A stretch of DNA of 49,182 nucleotides from Acidipila sp. (GCA_010365215.1 JAAFGT010000024.1:1-49182); one strand, 5' to 3'; positions 27,001 to 34,738 are shown, numbered from the stretch's first letter. The notes: generated from the letters alone by a model not told the origin. A program made the numbers and translations.

Positions 27001-27898
27001 GACCATCACGCTGAATGGCACGGGCGGAGTGGTCAGCCCGACCGCAACGTTTACGCCATCCACAACACTCACTTTCGGCAGCCAGGCTGTCGGAAGCACC
27101 AGCGCATCACAGACCATAACGCTCACCAATACAGGCACCGCCCCGCTCAACATTTCGAATATTTCTGCTGTGGGCGGGACGAACCCGGGTGATTTCATAT
27201 CCAATAACAACTGCGGAGCGACTCTGGCTGTGGGCGCCTCGTGCACGTTTGCCGTGACCTTCACTCCGGCCAGTGCGGGTGCCCGGTCGGCAACCGTCGT
27301 TGTCACCAGTAATTCCGGGAACGTTCCGGGCACCATGCAGACACTCACGTTTAATGGCACTGGTGGAGTTCCGAGCTTCACGCTCAGCGCCACCAACACC
27401 ACGGCTACGGTCAGCCCTGGGCAGTCAGCGAGCTACCCGATCACGATCACGCCCGTCGGGGGATTCAATCAGGCCGTAAGCCTGTCGTGCTCTGGGGCAC
27501 CGGCAGGAGCGACCTGCACGGTGGTGCCGTCCAGCGTCACGCTGAACGGAGTGAGCCCTGCGTCTGCCACGGTGCAAGTAACTACGTCAGCCGGCGGCAA
27601 CCTGCTGCCGCGCCCGCAGAGCCGGAATGGAAATCCCCCGTGGTTCTTGGTGGTCTTGGCCATGACCATCGCGGCCTTGGGGGCGGGTATGGGCCTCAAG
27701 GTGGTCCCTGCGCGAGTGCGCGGCCAGTATCTGGCCCCGACTGCGCTGGTGCTGCTGATCGTTGGTCTCACCGTCTTTGCCGCGGCATGCGGCGATAAGG
27801 ACGGCTCGGGCACGCCAAAGGGTACTTCTACCCTGGTTGTGACCGGCACCGGTGGCGGTCAGACGCAGACGCTAAATTTGACTCTCATCGTCCAGTAA
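24062..27898 (+). CDS. Giant SBBP beta-propeller protein with choice-of-anchor D repeats and C-terminal double-TM/Cys tail
   Basis: 1278 residues, good ribosome site (GGGGAG). Order: signal or anchor helix (about 6-26); a conserved N-terminal domain (about 55-280; LPLRFETNQGQ, NYFIGSDPSKWHRNVPNY, YPGVDLVYYG, as in DUF7948); seven SBBP units (about 285-775), each with a TYLGGS motif, enough for a closed seven-bladed propeller; three choice-of-anchor D (ASPM-SPD-2-Hydin-like) domains (about 780-1100); and an Ig-like domain to about 1180. The tail has two membrane segments (about 1194-1213, 1224-1242), a lipobox-like AAAC with Cys1243, a Gly/Lys linker and a strand module ending LTLIVQ. It is expected to be exported and cell-surface associated. 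Its paralog is the next gene. Confidence 0.85.
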   Translation: MTTKGYFAPLLGAAAVLVVGSSLLFTMSDGPQAGIEWGAKHSSAPAAGKSAAAAGAAANLANLPLRFETNQGQAGNDAQFVARGPGYNVLLNGAEATLVLDRASTPARPVHTTPQERMREAQQRSADRAVVSMEMVGANRATVAQGVGRLETKSNYFIGSDPSKWHRNVPNYARVRYQEIYPGVDLVYYGKDRRLEYDLLVAAGADPDVIRMRYTGAESMRVDRDGALVLQVKGREIRQVAPNAYQTVAGETHSVTASYILKGTEVQIALGNYDRSQSLVIDPAIVYSTYFGGSGDDTGRAIAVDGSGNVYLTGDSTSTNLPTTGHTFPPFQAALGSGGDSAYVAELNSTASAVIFATYLGGNTFDEGDAIAVDATGVYVGGVTASSNFPVTVGAAQPTFLAAAGQTNGWLAKLDPNGQNLIYATYLGGGGSDFVNSLTVDAAGIVYATGSTISGTINGGNPPDFPVTAGVVQPTFGGTNATPGLSGTGDAFLTKLSADGTTFLYSTYLGGSGDEEGWAILVDGSGNAFVAGDSTTTTQFPMPASPGVIQPGPPAKTVPAHFTAFVTEVNPTATALSFFTYLGGSGDDQLRGMARDASGNIYMTGSTTSPDFPVTAGAAQPALAGGSPFGDAYVTKINATGTAKVYSTYLGGSDNDAGADIRVDTNGFAYVVGFTMSNNFPVTASAVQAALAGTQNAFITRLSPDGSLFVFSTYYGGTGVATTQRMALDASNSVYFTGFTSSPFPTTAGVVQPVFGGGATDAFAVKVDATVPVGASVPTLVAFGNQMINTTSAPQTVTYTNIGNQPLILSGVAISASYSQTNNCGTLPVTLAPGASCVFTLTFTPTANGATPGTLTLTDNAAGSPRVVMLTGTGTSASGPVASLTPSSTVTFGSQPVGTTSASQTVTLTNTGNATLNISNISALGGANPGDFTSINTCGATLAANASCTFTFTFTPAAAGARSATVVITSDSGGVAGTMQTITLNGTGGVVSPTATFTPSTTLTFGSQAVGSTSASQTITLTNTGTAPLNISNISAVGGTNPGDFISNNNCGATLAVGASCTFAVTFTPASAGARSATVVVTSNSGNVPGTMQTLTFNGTGGVPSFTLSATNTTATVSPGQSASYPITITPVGGFNQAVSLSCSGAPAGATCTVVPSSVTLNGVSPASATVQVTTSAGGNLLPRPQSRNGNPPWFLVVLAMTIAALGAGMGLKVVPARVRGQYLAPTALVLLIVGLTVFAAACGDKDGSGTPKGTSTLVVTGTGGGQTQTLNLTLIVQ
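26711..27033 (+). repeat. Intragenic choice-of-anchor D repeat, copy 1
   Basis: Encodes the unit starting LTPSSTVTFGSQPVGTTSASQ and ending with LNGTGG. The DNA is close to copy 2 (27053-27366), including the shared stretch CACGAATACAGGCA/CACCAATACAGGCA, which points to a fairly recent internal duplication. Confidence 0.75.
27053..27366 (+). repeat. Intragenic choice-of-anchor D repeat, copy 2
   Basis: Encodes the unit starting TPSTTLTFGSQAVGSTSASQ and ending with FNGTGG, with high nucleotide similarity to 26711-27033. The preceding unit (about 26400-26690) is more divergent. Confidence 0.75.
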
Positions 27899-27931
27899 GG
27901 CGTGTCGGCGTAGTTCTGATTGGTACTCGAG

Positions 27932-27971
27932 CCAACGCCCGAGAGCGAACCCGCGGGCGTTGGTTTTCGTT
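27932..27971 (+). terminator. Rho-independent terminator after first SBBP gene
   Basis: A perfect 10-bp stem CCAACGCCCG (27932-27941) with CGGGCGTTGG (27954-27963) is followed by TTTTCGTT. It separates the two SBBP genes into different transcription units. Confidence 0.85.
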
Positions 27972-28017
27972 CACGTAGATCATCTCGACTAGCGACGAAT
28001 CGAACCTGAGCCCTCCG

Positions 28018-28035
28018 TTTTTAATTAGACACCCC
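28018..28035. repeat. Direct repeat, left copy
   Basis: TTTTTAATTAGACACCCC. It matches the copy at 28133-28150 except at one base. AT-rich against a GC-rich background. Confidence 0.7.
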
Positions 28036-28074
28036 GCCGCTGCTGCTCTAGAGCATGCAACCGGTCGATAGGTT

Positions 28075-28113
28075 CGTTAATTAACGCGTTGATAACGCTA
28101 CCGTTACTAACGG
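28075..28113. promoter_or_regulatory. Three consecutive CGTTA-type palindromes
   Basis: CGTTAATTAACG (28075-28086), CGTTGATAACG (28087-28097) and CCGTTACTAACGG (28101-28113) are three related palindromes, with centres about 11 and 15 bp apart. They sit between two direct repeats upstream of the second SBBP gene and look like binding sites for a dimeric regulator. Confidence 0.5.
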
Positions 28114-28132
28114 ATCGTATCCAATCGCTGCC

Positions 28133-28150
28133 TTTTTAATTAGACATCCC
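28133..28150. repeat. Direct repeat, right copy
   Basis: TTTTTAATTAGACATCCC, 115 bp from the left copy, about 110 bp before the second SBBP start. It may be part of the promoter or a second regulator site. Confidence 0.7.
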
Positions 28151-28261
28151 TCCTGGCCGTCATTAGACTTGCCGTATTATTGGGCACTATAATTTCTCGA
28201 ATCCATCCGAAAAATCTGAAGAAAGAAGATTGCTGAAATAGCTCGTCAGAATAGGAGAGCC

Positions 28262-30865
28262 ATGCACAGACCCCTGCGTTTAGCCGCCGCTCTTGGAATC
28301 GTGGGGGCAACTTCGCTTGGTTTGTTGCTGGTGCGGGAGACAGGCAGTTCCCAGGCGATTGGGAATGCGTCTAGCCGGGTTGCCAGCAATATTGCCGGCA
28401 AAACCTCCACTCAGCCAGCCATGGAGCGCGTTCAAGTGGGCAAGCTCTGGGCTCAGTTGCCGCTACGATTTGAGAAAAATGCCGGGCAGACCGATGCCAG
28501 CGTGCAGTATGTAGTACGCGGCAGCGGATATAGCGCGCTTCTCTCCGGCACCGGGGCGACTTACATTTTGGATGGACCGCGGCATGCGGATCCGCTCGCC
28601 CGGATGCACCCGCTGGAGCGGCTGCAGCAGGCGCGGCAGCGCGCCGCGGAACGCGTGGCCCTGCGCATGGAGATTGCCGGGGCGAATCCGGCGGCGCACG
28701 CCGAGCCGCTCGAGGCGCTGGAAACGCGAAGCAACTACCTGATCGGAAATGATTCCGCGCAGTGGCACACCAATATTCCCAACTATGCGAAGGTGCGATA
28801 CCACGAAGTGTACCCAGGGGTGGACCTGGTTTACCGCGGCCAGCAAAATCAGCTTGAATATGATTTTGTGCTGGCGCCGGGACGCGATCCGTCCGGAATC
28901 CGCCTGCGCTTCGCCGGCGCCGACTCGATCGAGACGAACGGCGACGGCGATCTGGTATTGCGGGCGCGGGATAGAGAACTGCGGCAGCATCGCCCGGTGG
29001 CCTACCAGATGGTGGGAGGTGAGCGCCACGAGGTCGCGGCCGGGTATGTGGTGCAGGGGAGCGACGTGCAATTTGTCCTCGGCCCGCACGATTCGAACCG
29101 CCAGCTCACCATCGATCCCGCGGTGCTGTACTCCACTTTTTTCGGCGGCTCGGGGACCGACGTGGCATTTGGCATCTTCAAGGACGGCGCGGGTGTGAAT
29201 TACATAACCGGGGCCACCGACTCTGTGAATTTGCCGACCACCGCGGGTGTGGTCCAGACGGTTAAGAGCGGTTTGGAAGATGTCTTTGTAGCGAAATTTA
29301 ATGGTGCCGGCACGGCACTTACCTTTTGCACTTACCTGGGAGGCACCGACTACGACGAAGGTGATGCCATCGTAGTGGATGGGCCGCGTAATGTTTACGT
29401 GGGCGGGATCACGGCGTCGGTAAACTTCCCGGGGACCTTGGGGCATGCGCAGGCCGTAAATAAAGCTCTGGTTGGCAGGACGAATGCTTTTATCGCCAAA
29501 TTAAATGCCGCCGGCACCGCAATTCTCTTTGCCACTTATCTCGGCGGAGGGGGCTCTGACGGAATCAACAGCATCGTGCTGGATGCTGCCAACAATGTAT
29601 ACGCCACCGGGTTCACGCTGTCTGGTTCGCCCGGCAGTGCGCCCGCTTTTCCCAGCACCGCTGGGGTGGTGCAGACTGCGTTTGGGGGAACCAGCGGAGG
29701 GAACACCGGCGACGCATTTGTAACCAAGTTGGCCGCGAATGGCAATTCGTTCCTATATTCCACATATCTAGGAGGCTCGCGCGACGATCAAGGCTGGGGG
29801 ATACAAGTTGACCCCGCCAGAAATGTTTACATCGCCGGCGAGACGCAAAGCAGCAATTTCGCCACGACGGCGGGCGTGCTACAACCGGCTGCCCCCGTGA
29901 AGTTACCCGATCGCAGTTATTCCTGCTGGCTAGCCGAACTCAACACCACAGCTAGCAGCAAGATTTTTTCCACGTATCTGGGCGGCAGCGGAAACGATCA
30001 TTGTTTTGGACTCTCGCGCAGCCCCGCGGGAAATCTTTACGTGACCGGCTCGACCACCTCAAATAACCTGGCGACTACCGCCGGCACCTTGCAACCGGCG
30101 TATGCCGGCCCAGCTCCTGGAAATTTCGGGGATGCCTTCGTCGGAGCGATTAATTCGACGGGAACGGGATTTGTCTATCTCACTTATCTGGGTGGCACAG
30201 GCGACGATGCCGGCGCGCAGGTCCGCGTCGATAATTCAGAATTTGCTTATGTGGTTGGCTTTACGAGGTCAGTGAATTTCCCGGTAACCCCTGGAGCCGC
30301 GCAGGTAACTCTGAACGGCCTACAGAACGTCTGGGTAGCGAAAATACGTCCAGGTGGAACGCTACTGGTTTACTCAAGCTATCTTGGCGGAGCGGGGACC
30401 GACGCGGCATTCGCGGGGGCCATAGCTAACCCGCCCGCGGCGGTAGCCATTACCGGAAGCACCACTGGGAATGGTTTTCCGACGATTGCGGGTGGGGTGC
30501 AAACGGTTTACGGAGGTGGGCCTACCGATGCGTTTGTGACGAATTATGACCTCCGGGCGCCGACTGCGGATTTCACGCCGTCGTCGCTCACGTTTCCGGC
30601 ACAGACCGTGGGAATTATGAGTGCGGCTATGCCTATCACCTATAAGAACATCGGAAATGCGTTATTGACGATTGGTGCTTATTCTACGACTGGAGATTTT
30701 TCTCAAACGCATACATGTGGTGCGACCCTGGCTGCAGGGGCAAGCTGTACCATCAACGTATTCTTTTTACCCACCGCTGTCGGCGCTCGGTCCGGCACGC
30801 TAAAGGTGACGGATAATGCGACGGGAAGCCCCTACATTCTTCAGCTCACGGGGACAGGCCAGTAA
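28262..30865 (+). CDS. SBBP beta-propeller protein, paralog of the preceding gene
   Basis: 867 residues with AGGAGAG before the ATG. It shares with its neighbour the N-terminal anchor, the conserved domain (LPLRFEKNAGQ, NYLIGNDSAQWHTNIPNY, YPGVDLVYRG) and seven SBBP units with TYLGG or similar motifs (about 290-765). It has only one choice-of-anchor D domain (about 770-866) and ends immediately after it, at TGTGQ, without the Ig domain and membrane/Cys tail. A palindromic regulatory array and its own promoter region precede it. The two paralogs probably arose by tandem duplication; the different C-termini suggest different anchoring or release. Confidence 0.85.
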   Translation: MHRPLRLAAALGIVGATSLGLLLVRETGSSQAIGNASSRVASNIAGKTSTQPAMERVQVGKLWAQLPLRFEKNAGQTDASVQYVVRGSGYSALLSGTGATYILDGPRHADPLARMHPLERLQQARQRAAERVALRMEIAGANPAAHAEPLEALETRSNYLIGNDSAQWHTNIPNYAKVRYHEVYPGVDLVYRGQQNQLEYDFVLAPGRDPSGIRLRFAGADSIETNGDGDLVLRARDRELRQHRPVAYQMVGGERHEVAAGYVVQGSDVQFVLGPHDSNRQLTIDPAVLYSTFFGGSGTDVAFGIFKDGAGVNYITGATDSVNLPTTAGVVQTVKSGLEDVFVAKFNGAGTALTFCTYLGGTDYDEGDAIVVDGPRNVYVGGITASVNFPGTLGHAQAVNKALVGRTNAFIAKLNAAGTAILFATYLGGGGSDGINSIVLDAANNVYATGFTLSGSPGSAPAFPSTAGVVQTAFGGTSGGNTGDAFVTKLAANGNSFLYSTYLGGSRDDQGWGIQVDPARNVYIAGETQSSNFATTAGVLQPAAPVKLPDRSYSCWLAELNTTASSKIFSTYLGGSGNDHCFGLSRSPAGNLYVTGSTTSNNLATTAGTLQPAYAGPAPGNFGDAFVGAINSTGTGFVYLTYLGGTGDDAGAQVRVDNSEFAYVVGFTRSVNFPVTPGAAQVTLNGLQNVWVAKIRPGGTLLVYSSYLGGAGTDAAFAGAIANPPAAVAITGSTTGNGFPTIAGGVQTVYGGGPTDAFVTNYDLRAPTADFTPSSLTFPAQTVGIMSAAMPITYKNIGNALLTIGAYSTTGDFSQTHTCGATLAAGASCTINVFFLPTAVGARSGTLKVTDNATGSPYILQLTGTGQ

Positions 30866-30928
30866 CGTGACTGCCATCCTATAGGATCACGTCTTGAGTA
30901 ATCGGCCGCCGGGGAAGAGGAAGGCCAT

Positions 30929-31315
30929 CTACTCGACGACGCTCCGAGCGTTCATCGCGGCGCGAGTGCTGATGATGTCGTACTTCTCGATATGAGCGGC
31001 GACGCCGGTCTCCGGAGAAACCTGCACGTTGCTGGCGGCCCCGGAATCTTGTCGCGAATCCACGCGAACCACGCGGCCTACCACCTCCACCAACACGTCA
31101 TTGCTACCGGTCAGATTTCGCGGAAGAGTGAAAGTTAACTCCACGCAAGCTCCCGGCGAGGGGGGCTTCGAAGTGGTGAAATACAGGCCGCTGGTAGATA
31201 TGTCTCGCGTGACTCCGCGAGGGCTGCTGAAGGCAGCTGCGTTAGGGACTCCGGCCCGGCCTACCAGTACGGGAATAACTAATTCGTAGCGTCGTGCAAT
31301 GCGTCGCTCAGTCAT
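30929..31315 (-). CDS. PilZ-domain protein
   Basis: 128 residues from the ATG at 31315 (GAGGG upstream); the longer frame to 31339 is not needed. The c-di-GMP binding signature is complete: ERRIARRY at residues 3-10 (RxxxR) and DISTSGLYF (D/NxSxxG) about 30 residues later. A second half with VEVVGRVVRVD matches the PilZ barrel. It probably reads c-di-GMP levels and affects surface or motility functions; the output partner is unknown. It is convergent with the SBBP gene, 63 bases apart, with a palindrome ATCCTATAGGAT between. Confidence 0.85.
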   Translation of the reverse strand: MTERRIARRYELVIPVLVGRAGVPNAAAFSSPRGVTRDISTSGLYFTTSKPPSPGACVELTFTLPRNLTGSNDVLVEVVGRVVRVDSRQDSGAASNVQVSPETGVAAHIEKYDIISTRAAMNARSVVE

Positions 31316-31684
31316 CTTTACCCTCGCTGCGCCCCCCATTTGAAACTATCGGCTGTTTTCGTGCGGTCTTTACGCCTCACACTGCTGGTGGCATGCGAGA
31401 TGCGCTCCCCTCCAATTGCTGCACAGGCCTTGTAATGTGATGTCGTTTTGGCGGTGCTGGTTTCCCCTATTGCGCGGACCAAGAGACTCTCGAACTGCGG
31501 AAAACTCAGGTGCCGGTGCCCGGCGCCATTCGCGATACCCTTAGATTTATTGATGCATAGGGTGAAATACCGATGGGACGAGATTTTAGTGGCGGGCAGA
31601 CTCAGCGTGTAATCGGGGTTCTTTTTTGTCGGGCGAGAGAGAGCTGATAATTTCAAGTCAGCATGAACGCGCCGGCCGCGAAAT
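31316..31684. other. Region upstream of the DUF2252 remnant (369 bp)
   Basis: Probably holds decayed N-terminal sequence of the DUF2252 gene plus the PilZ promoter. In all plus frames there are several stops. The stretch just before 31685 (NLK then RTFETILP) still reads like DUF2252, but further upstream I could not match the family's conserved GDLHxxNFG and NDFDE motifs. Confidence 0.4.
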
Positions 31685-32199
31685 TTGAAACGCACGTTCG
31701 AAACGATTCTTCCTGTTCCGGGAATGGACTACAAGATCGTACGTAGAAAGGCCGGTATGGGCAGTCTCGGCCAACTGCGTTTCGTTGCTGTTGCCGAGTG
31801 GGAAGGGGGATGCGTCGCCAGAGAAGCTAAAGTTATGGTTCCATCCTCGTGTACTTGGCGAGCAGGAGGGTTTGGGCCGATCCAGCAGTTTTACCGAAAG
31901 GCGATGGCGGGCGCGGTGCGCTCGCGCGATCCCTTCCAAAAGATAGTCGGAACCTGGCTGACGCGACGCCTTTCGCCGGAATCCAATCCAATCGAAATCG
32001 CCGACCTTAAAATGCGGGATGAAGCGGTGCTTCTCCACGCGATGGGCTGTGAAGCGGCCACGTCCACCTGGGCAGCAAGCGCGCAGTACGCCACATCTTG
32101 AAAGATCTTCGTCGCAGGGAAGGGAACTGGCTTCGTTCGGCTGGAAAAAAGATGGCCAAAGCGGTGGAAGGGAAATGGAAAGAATACGCGAAGTCATAA
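31685..32199 (+). pseudogene. DUF2252 remnant, N-terminal half lost, one frameshift
   Basis: The frame from 31685 reads VRRKAGMGSLGQLRFVAVAEW, VAREAKVMVPSS, DPFQKIVGTWLTRRLSPES and LLHAMGCEAA, the C-terminal conserved blocks of DUF2252. At about 32057-32060 one base is missing, and the reading continues in another frame as HVHLGSKRAVRHILKDL, then RREGNWLRSAGKKMAKA, ending at TAA 32197. Intact family members are about 350-450 residues and need upstream GDLHxxNFG and NDFDE motifs, which are absent here. DUF2252 is a kinase-like fold of unknown role. A single sequencing error cannot explain the missing N-terminus. Confidence 0.75.
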
Positions 32200-32625
32200 A
32201 ACGAGATCGCGGAACCGAATTGGGAATGAAATCCCAAACATGTCACATCAAAGGGGGATAGGGTTTAGACCATCGCACGCAAATTCCAGCGAATACTAGG
32301 TTTGCAGAGAGGCGCGAGGCTGCGGCGGCTGGCTGCCGACGTGCATAGGATTAAAGTCATGCAGCACACTCATCTAAAAAGGCGTTATGTACCGAACTGT
32401 GAACAGGACGGAAGGGGCCTGTTTACGGTGAGGAACAGAACGCTCCCGCCTGCCTCTGAGAGAGAAGCTAGGATGGATGACCCCATGCCCCGGTTCGGCT
32501 AGAGCCGGAGCATTTAAGAGTGTGCTAATCGGGGCTCCCGGGCCCAAGCGGGAGCCCCAACTATTTTCCGTCCGCATCCATCAGCTCGCATCCCGCAAAA
32601 ACTCTATTTGTCGCTGGAGTTGCGC
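32200..32625. other. Intergenic region (426 bp), possible non-coding RNA ending in a terminator
   Basis: No coding frame is convincing. It contains several stems (AACAGG..CCTGTT near 32400-32420 and CCGGTTC..GAGCCGG near 32490-32510) and ends in a strong hairpin at 32531. The only plus-strand gene before it is a dead DUF2252 copy, so a small RNA is possible. It does not match tmRNA, RNase P RNA, SRP RNA or TPP riboswitch motifs. Confidence 0.3.
32531..32566 (+). terminator. Strong GC hairpin with short T-run
   Basis: A perfect 10-bp stem GGGGCTCCCG (32531-32540) with CGGGAGCCCC (32549-32558) is followed by AACTATTTT. It could also serve the minus-strand small gene that ends at 32626. Confidence 0.6.
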
Positions 32626-32865
32626 TTACGCAGGTTGCGGTTCCACGCGACGGAGTACGGGAATGCCCTCCTGGCGAAGAACGTGGGCAACCTCCGTCTC
32701 TTTTAAGCGGGAGGCATCGTATTCCAGACGGAGATGGCTGAGCGATTCATCGATGTGGAAGTTGCGCAGGCCGTAGGTGTTGGCGAATTCGCCGAGCGTG
32801 CGGAGCTGGTCAGGCTTGAGCGGACGCTGAAGCTCGAAGGTAACTTCAACCAAGGTCATCGCCAT
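32626..32865 (-). CDS. Small conserved hypothetical protein (79 aa), ferredoxin-like fold likely
   Basis: 79 residues; an alternative ATG two codons in gives MTLVEVTF. The pattern (strand MTLVEVTFEL, helix KPDQLRTLGEFANTYG, strand LRNFHIDESLSHLRLEYDAS, helix KETEVAHVLRQEG, strand IPVLRRV) is a beta-alpha-beta-beta-alpha-beta arrangement like HMA or ACT domains. No Cys metal site is present. This fits small conserved acidobacterial proteins of unknown function. It is followed by a hairpin at 32531-32566. No partner is evident. Confidence 0.6.
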   Translation of the reverse strand: MAMTLVEVTFELQRPLKPDQLRTLGEFANTYGLRNFHIDESLSHLRLEYDASRLKETEVAHVLRQEGIPVLRRVEPQPA

Positions 32866-33122
32866 GAATTATAGCAGGCCGCCCGCAAAGTTGGGGAATA
32901 GTGGCCGGAACGCAACGGAATCGTAAGGCTTAAGGCTGAAAGTCCGGACTTAGATCCCGTTGCGTACGAAACTTAAATATCACCATCGTGACCTCCTTTA
33001 GCGGCGCTGGCATATGGAAGCCCAGGCACATCGTATCCCCCTGGCTGTTCAGGTGCTAGCCCGTGGAAGCGCGACTGCTGACTGACTAGGCTCATCCACC
33101 AGGTACCAAAGCTTGACTCCCG

Positions 33123-34655
33123 ATGCGCGCCTGCCGCATAGTGAATGTCTCTTCAATTTTCTCCATGATCCGGCAAATCCTCATCTATACATTCGCCCTG
33201 GTGCTGCTCAGGCTTATTTCCAATCGGATCAAATCATTCAAGGCTAAAGAGGGTTTATTCCTGGCCGCGAGCTATCTCTTCTATTTCACCTGGGGGGCCT
33301 GGTTTCTTGCCATTCTGATCTTCAGCTCGTTGATGAACTATGCGCTGGGAAGTTATTTGCGCCGGCAGACTACGCCATCACGTCTGTGGCTGGGGATCGC
33401 GCTCAATATCGTGTTTCTCAGTTTTTTTAAATACCTGCCGAGCGCGGGAATTGTATTCGTTGCCAACCCGGTGGTCGCCAGGCTTGCCTACATCGTCTTG
33501 CCGGTGGGCATGTCGTTCTGGACGTTTCAAGCTCTCAGCTATCTTCTCGACATCTATCGGGGCGAAGAACTGGATCCAACGTTGCTGGAATTCTGCCTGT
33601 ACATGGCCTTTTGGCCCACAGTTCTCTCCGGGCCGATCTGCCGCTTGACCAGTATGTTGCCGCAATTTCGCCAGGCCGAGGTTTTCTCGTGGCGCGAGAT
33701 CGGAGCAGGCACGCAGCGCATGCTGATGGGCGTCATGATGATGGTGCTATCGCAGATCATGGCGGATGGTCTGGCGCCCGGCCAGGGGGTTGACGCCGGA
33801 TTCGACACGGCGGCGAAGCTGCTGAGCGGAACGGACGCCTGGTGTCTGGCCATCGGCTATGGGTTTCAACTCTTTTTCAATTTTGCCGGCTACTCGCACC
33901 TGGTCATCGGGGCGGCTCAGGTGTTCAACATACAGCTGCACGAAAATTTCAAACGTCCCTACTTATCTACGACCCCGTCGATGTTCTGGACGCGGTGGCA
34001 TATGTCTCTCTCTTTCTGGATTCGCGACTACGTTTTTTTTCCACTGGCGACACTGCGAAGCGAACTCTGGTGGCGCAACTTTTCGTTGGTTATTGCGATG
34101 TTCGTTTTCGGGCTGTGGCACAAGGGTAGCGTGTTGTACATGGTGTGGGGCATTTACCATGGGCTGTTATTGGTCCTGCATCGGCAGTGGCAGCGGCTGG
34201 AAGGCCGGTGGAAACTTCCCGTACCGGAATTATTCCTGGCGCCGCTCTCGTGGTGTTTTACGTTTGCGGCGGTCTCTCTTGGCTGGATATTCTTTCGTGC
34301 GGAAAGCGGGCATCAAGCGGCCACCCTGTTTCGAGCGGTCCTCTCGCCGGCGAGTTATTTACATCACTCGCTGCCTGCAAATTTCTATCGGCTGTGTATT
34401 GTAGCGATGCTGGGCTATTTCGCGGTAGTAGGTATCGCGGCATTTCTCGATCGTTACGCTTTGGTGGGGGGCGCAAAAGCGAGCGATAACAGCGTGGCGG
34501 GCGCACCACGAAGGTCGACAAGGGTTCTCGAACTTCTTGCGCGCGAGCGGTTGGTGTGGTCCATCCCGATCGTCCTGGTTCTTTCGATGTATTTTTTCCT
34601 GGTGCTCCACCCGGAGGGGCCGCAAGTGGCTCCCATGATGTATCAGATCTTTTGA
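33123..34655 (+). CDS. MBOAT family membrane O-acyltransferase (AlgI/DltB-like)
   Basis: 510 residues (496 if the in-frame ATG at 33165, which starts directly before the first membrane helix, is used; neither has a clear Shine-Dalgarno). About 11 hydrophobic segments. MBOAT marks: LPVGMSFWTFQALSYLLDIYRGE, FWPTVLSGPICR, MFWTRWHMSLSFWIRDYVFFPL and the catalytic-His segment FGLWHKGSVLYMVWGIYHG. It moves acyl groups, usually acetyl, across the inner membrane onto polysaccharides. The next gene, 83 bases on, encodes an SGNH-like periplasmic protein, the usual partner that finishes O-acylation. Target polymer unknown. Confidence 0.88.
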   Translation: MRACRIVNVSSIFSMIRQILIYTFALVLLRLISNRIKSFKAKEGLFLAASYLFYFTWGAWFLAILIFSSLMNYALGSYLRRQTTPSRLWLGIALNIVFLSFFKYLPSAGIVFVANPVVARLAYIVLPVGMSFWTFQALSYLLDIYRGEELDPTLLEFCLYMAFWPTVLSGPICRLTSMLPQFRQAEVFSWREIGAGTQRMLMGVMMMVLSQIMADGLAPGQGVDAGFDTAAKLLSGTDAWCLAIGYGFQLFFNFAGYSHLVIGAAQVFNIQLHENFKRPYLSTTPSMFWTRWHMSLSFWIRDYVFFPLATLRSELWWRNFSLVIAMFVFGLWHKGSVLYMVWGIYHGLLLVLHRQWQRLEGRWKLPVPELFLAPLSWCFTFAAVSLGWIFFRAESGHQAATLFRAVLSPASYLHHSLPANFYRLCIVAMLGYFAVVGIAAFLDRYALVGGAKASDNSVAGAPRRSTRVLELLARERLVWSIPIVLVLSMYFFLVLHPEGPQVAPMMYQIF

Positions 34656-34738
34656 TTGATGTCGTTGCCGGTTGCGGTTTGGAGTTTTCGCAAACTGGGT
34701 TCCTAGTATCTTTTATTCTCATAAGGTAGTCTTGGCCT

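Noticed and set aside
28018-28150. Direct repeats as ends of an insertion sequence
   Set aside because: The interval is 133 bp without a transposase and the repeats are direct, not terminal inverted; a regulatory array is the simpler reading.
31658-32197. 179-codon open frame on the minus strand
   Set aside because: It is antisense to the recognisable DUF2252 remnant and has no family features.
32395-32425. CGGAAGGGG segment reminiscent of the SRP RNA core
   Set aside because: The full CAGGxCCGGAAGGxAGCAG core is missing and the stems do not match.
32440-32465. CTGAGAGAGAAG, resembling part of a TPP riboswitch
   Set aside because: The other conserved TPP elements (GGGGTGC and the AACCTGATCTGGATAATGCC-like block) are absent and no thiamine gene follows.
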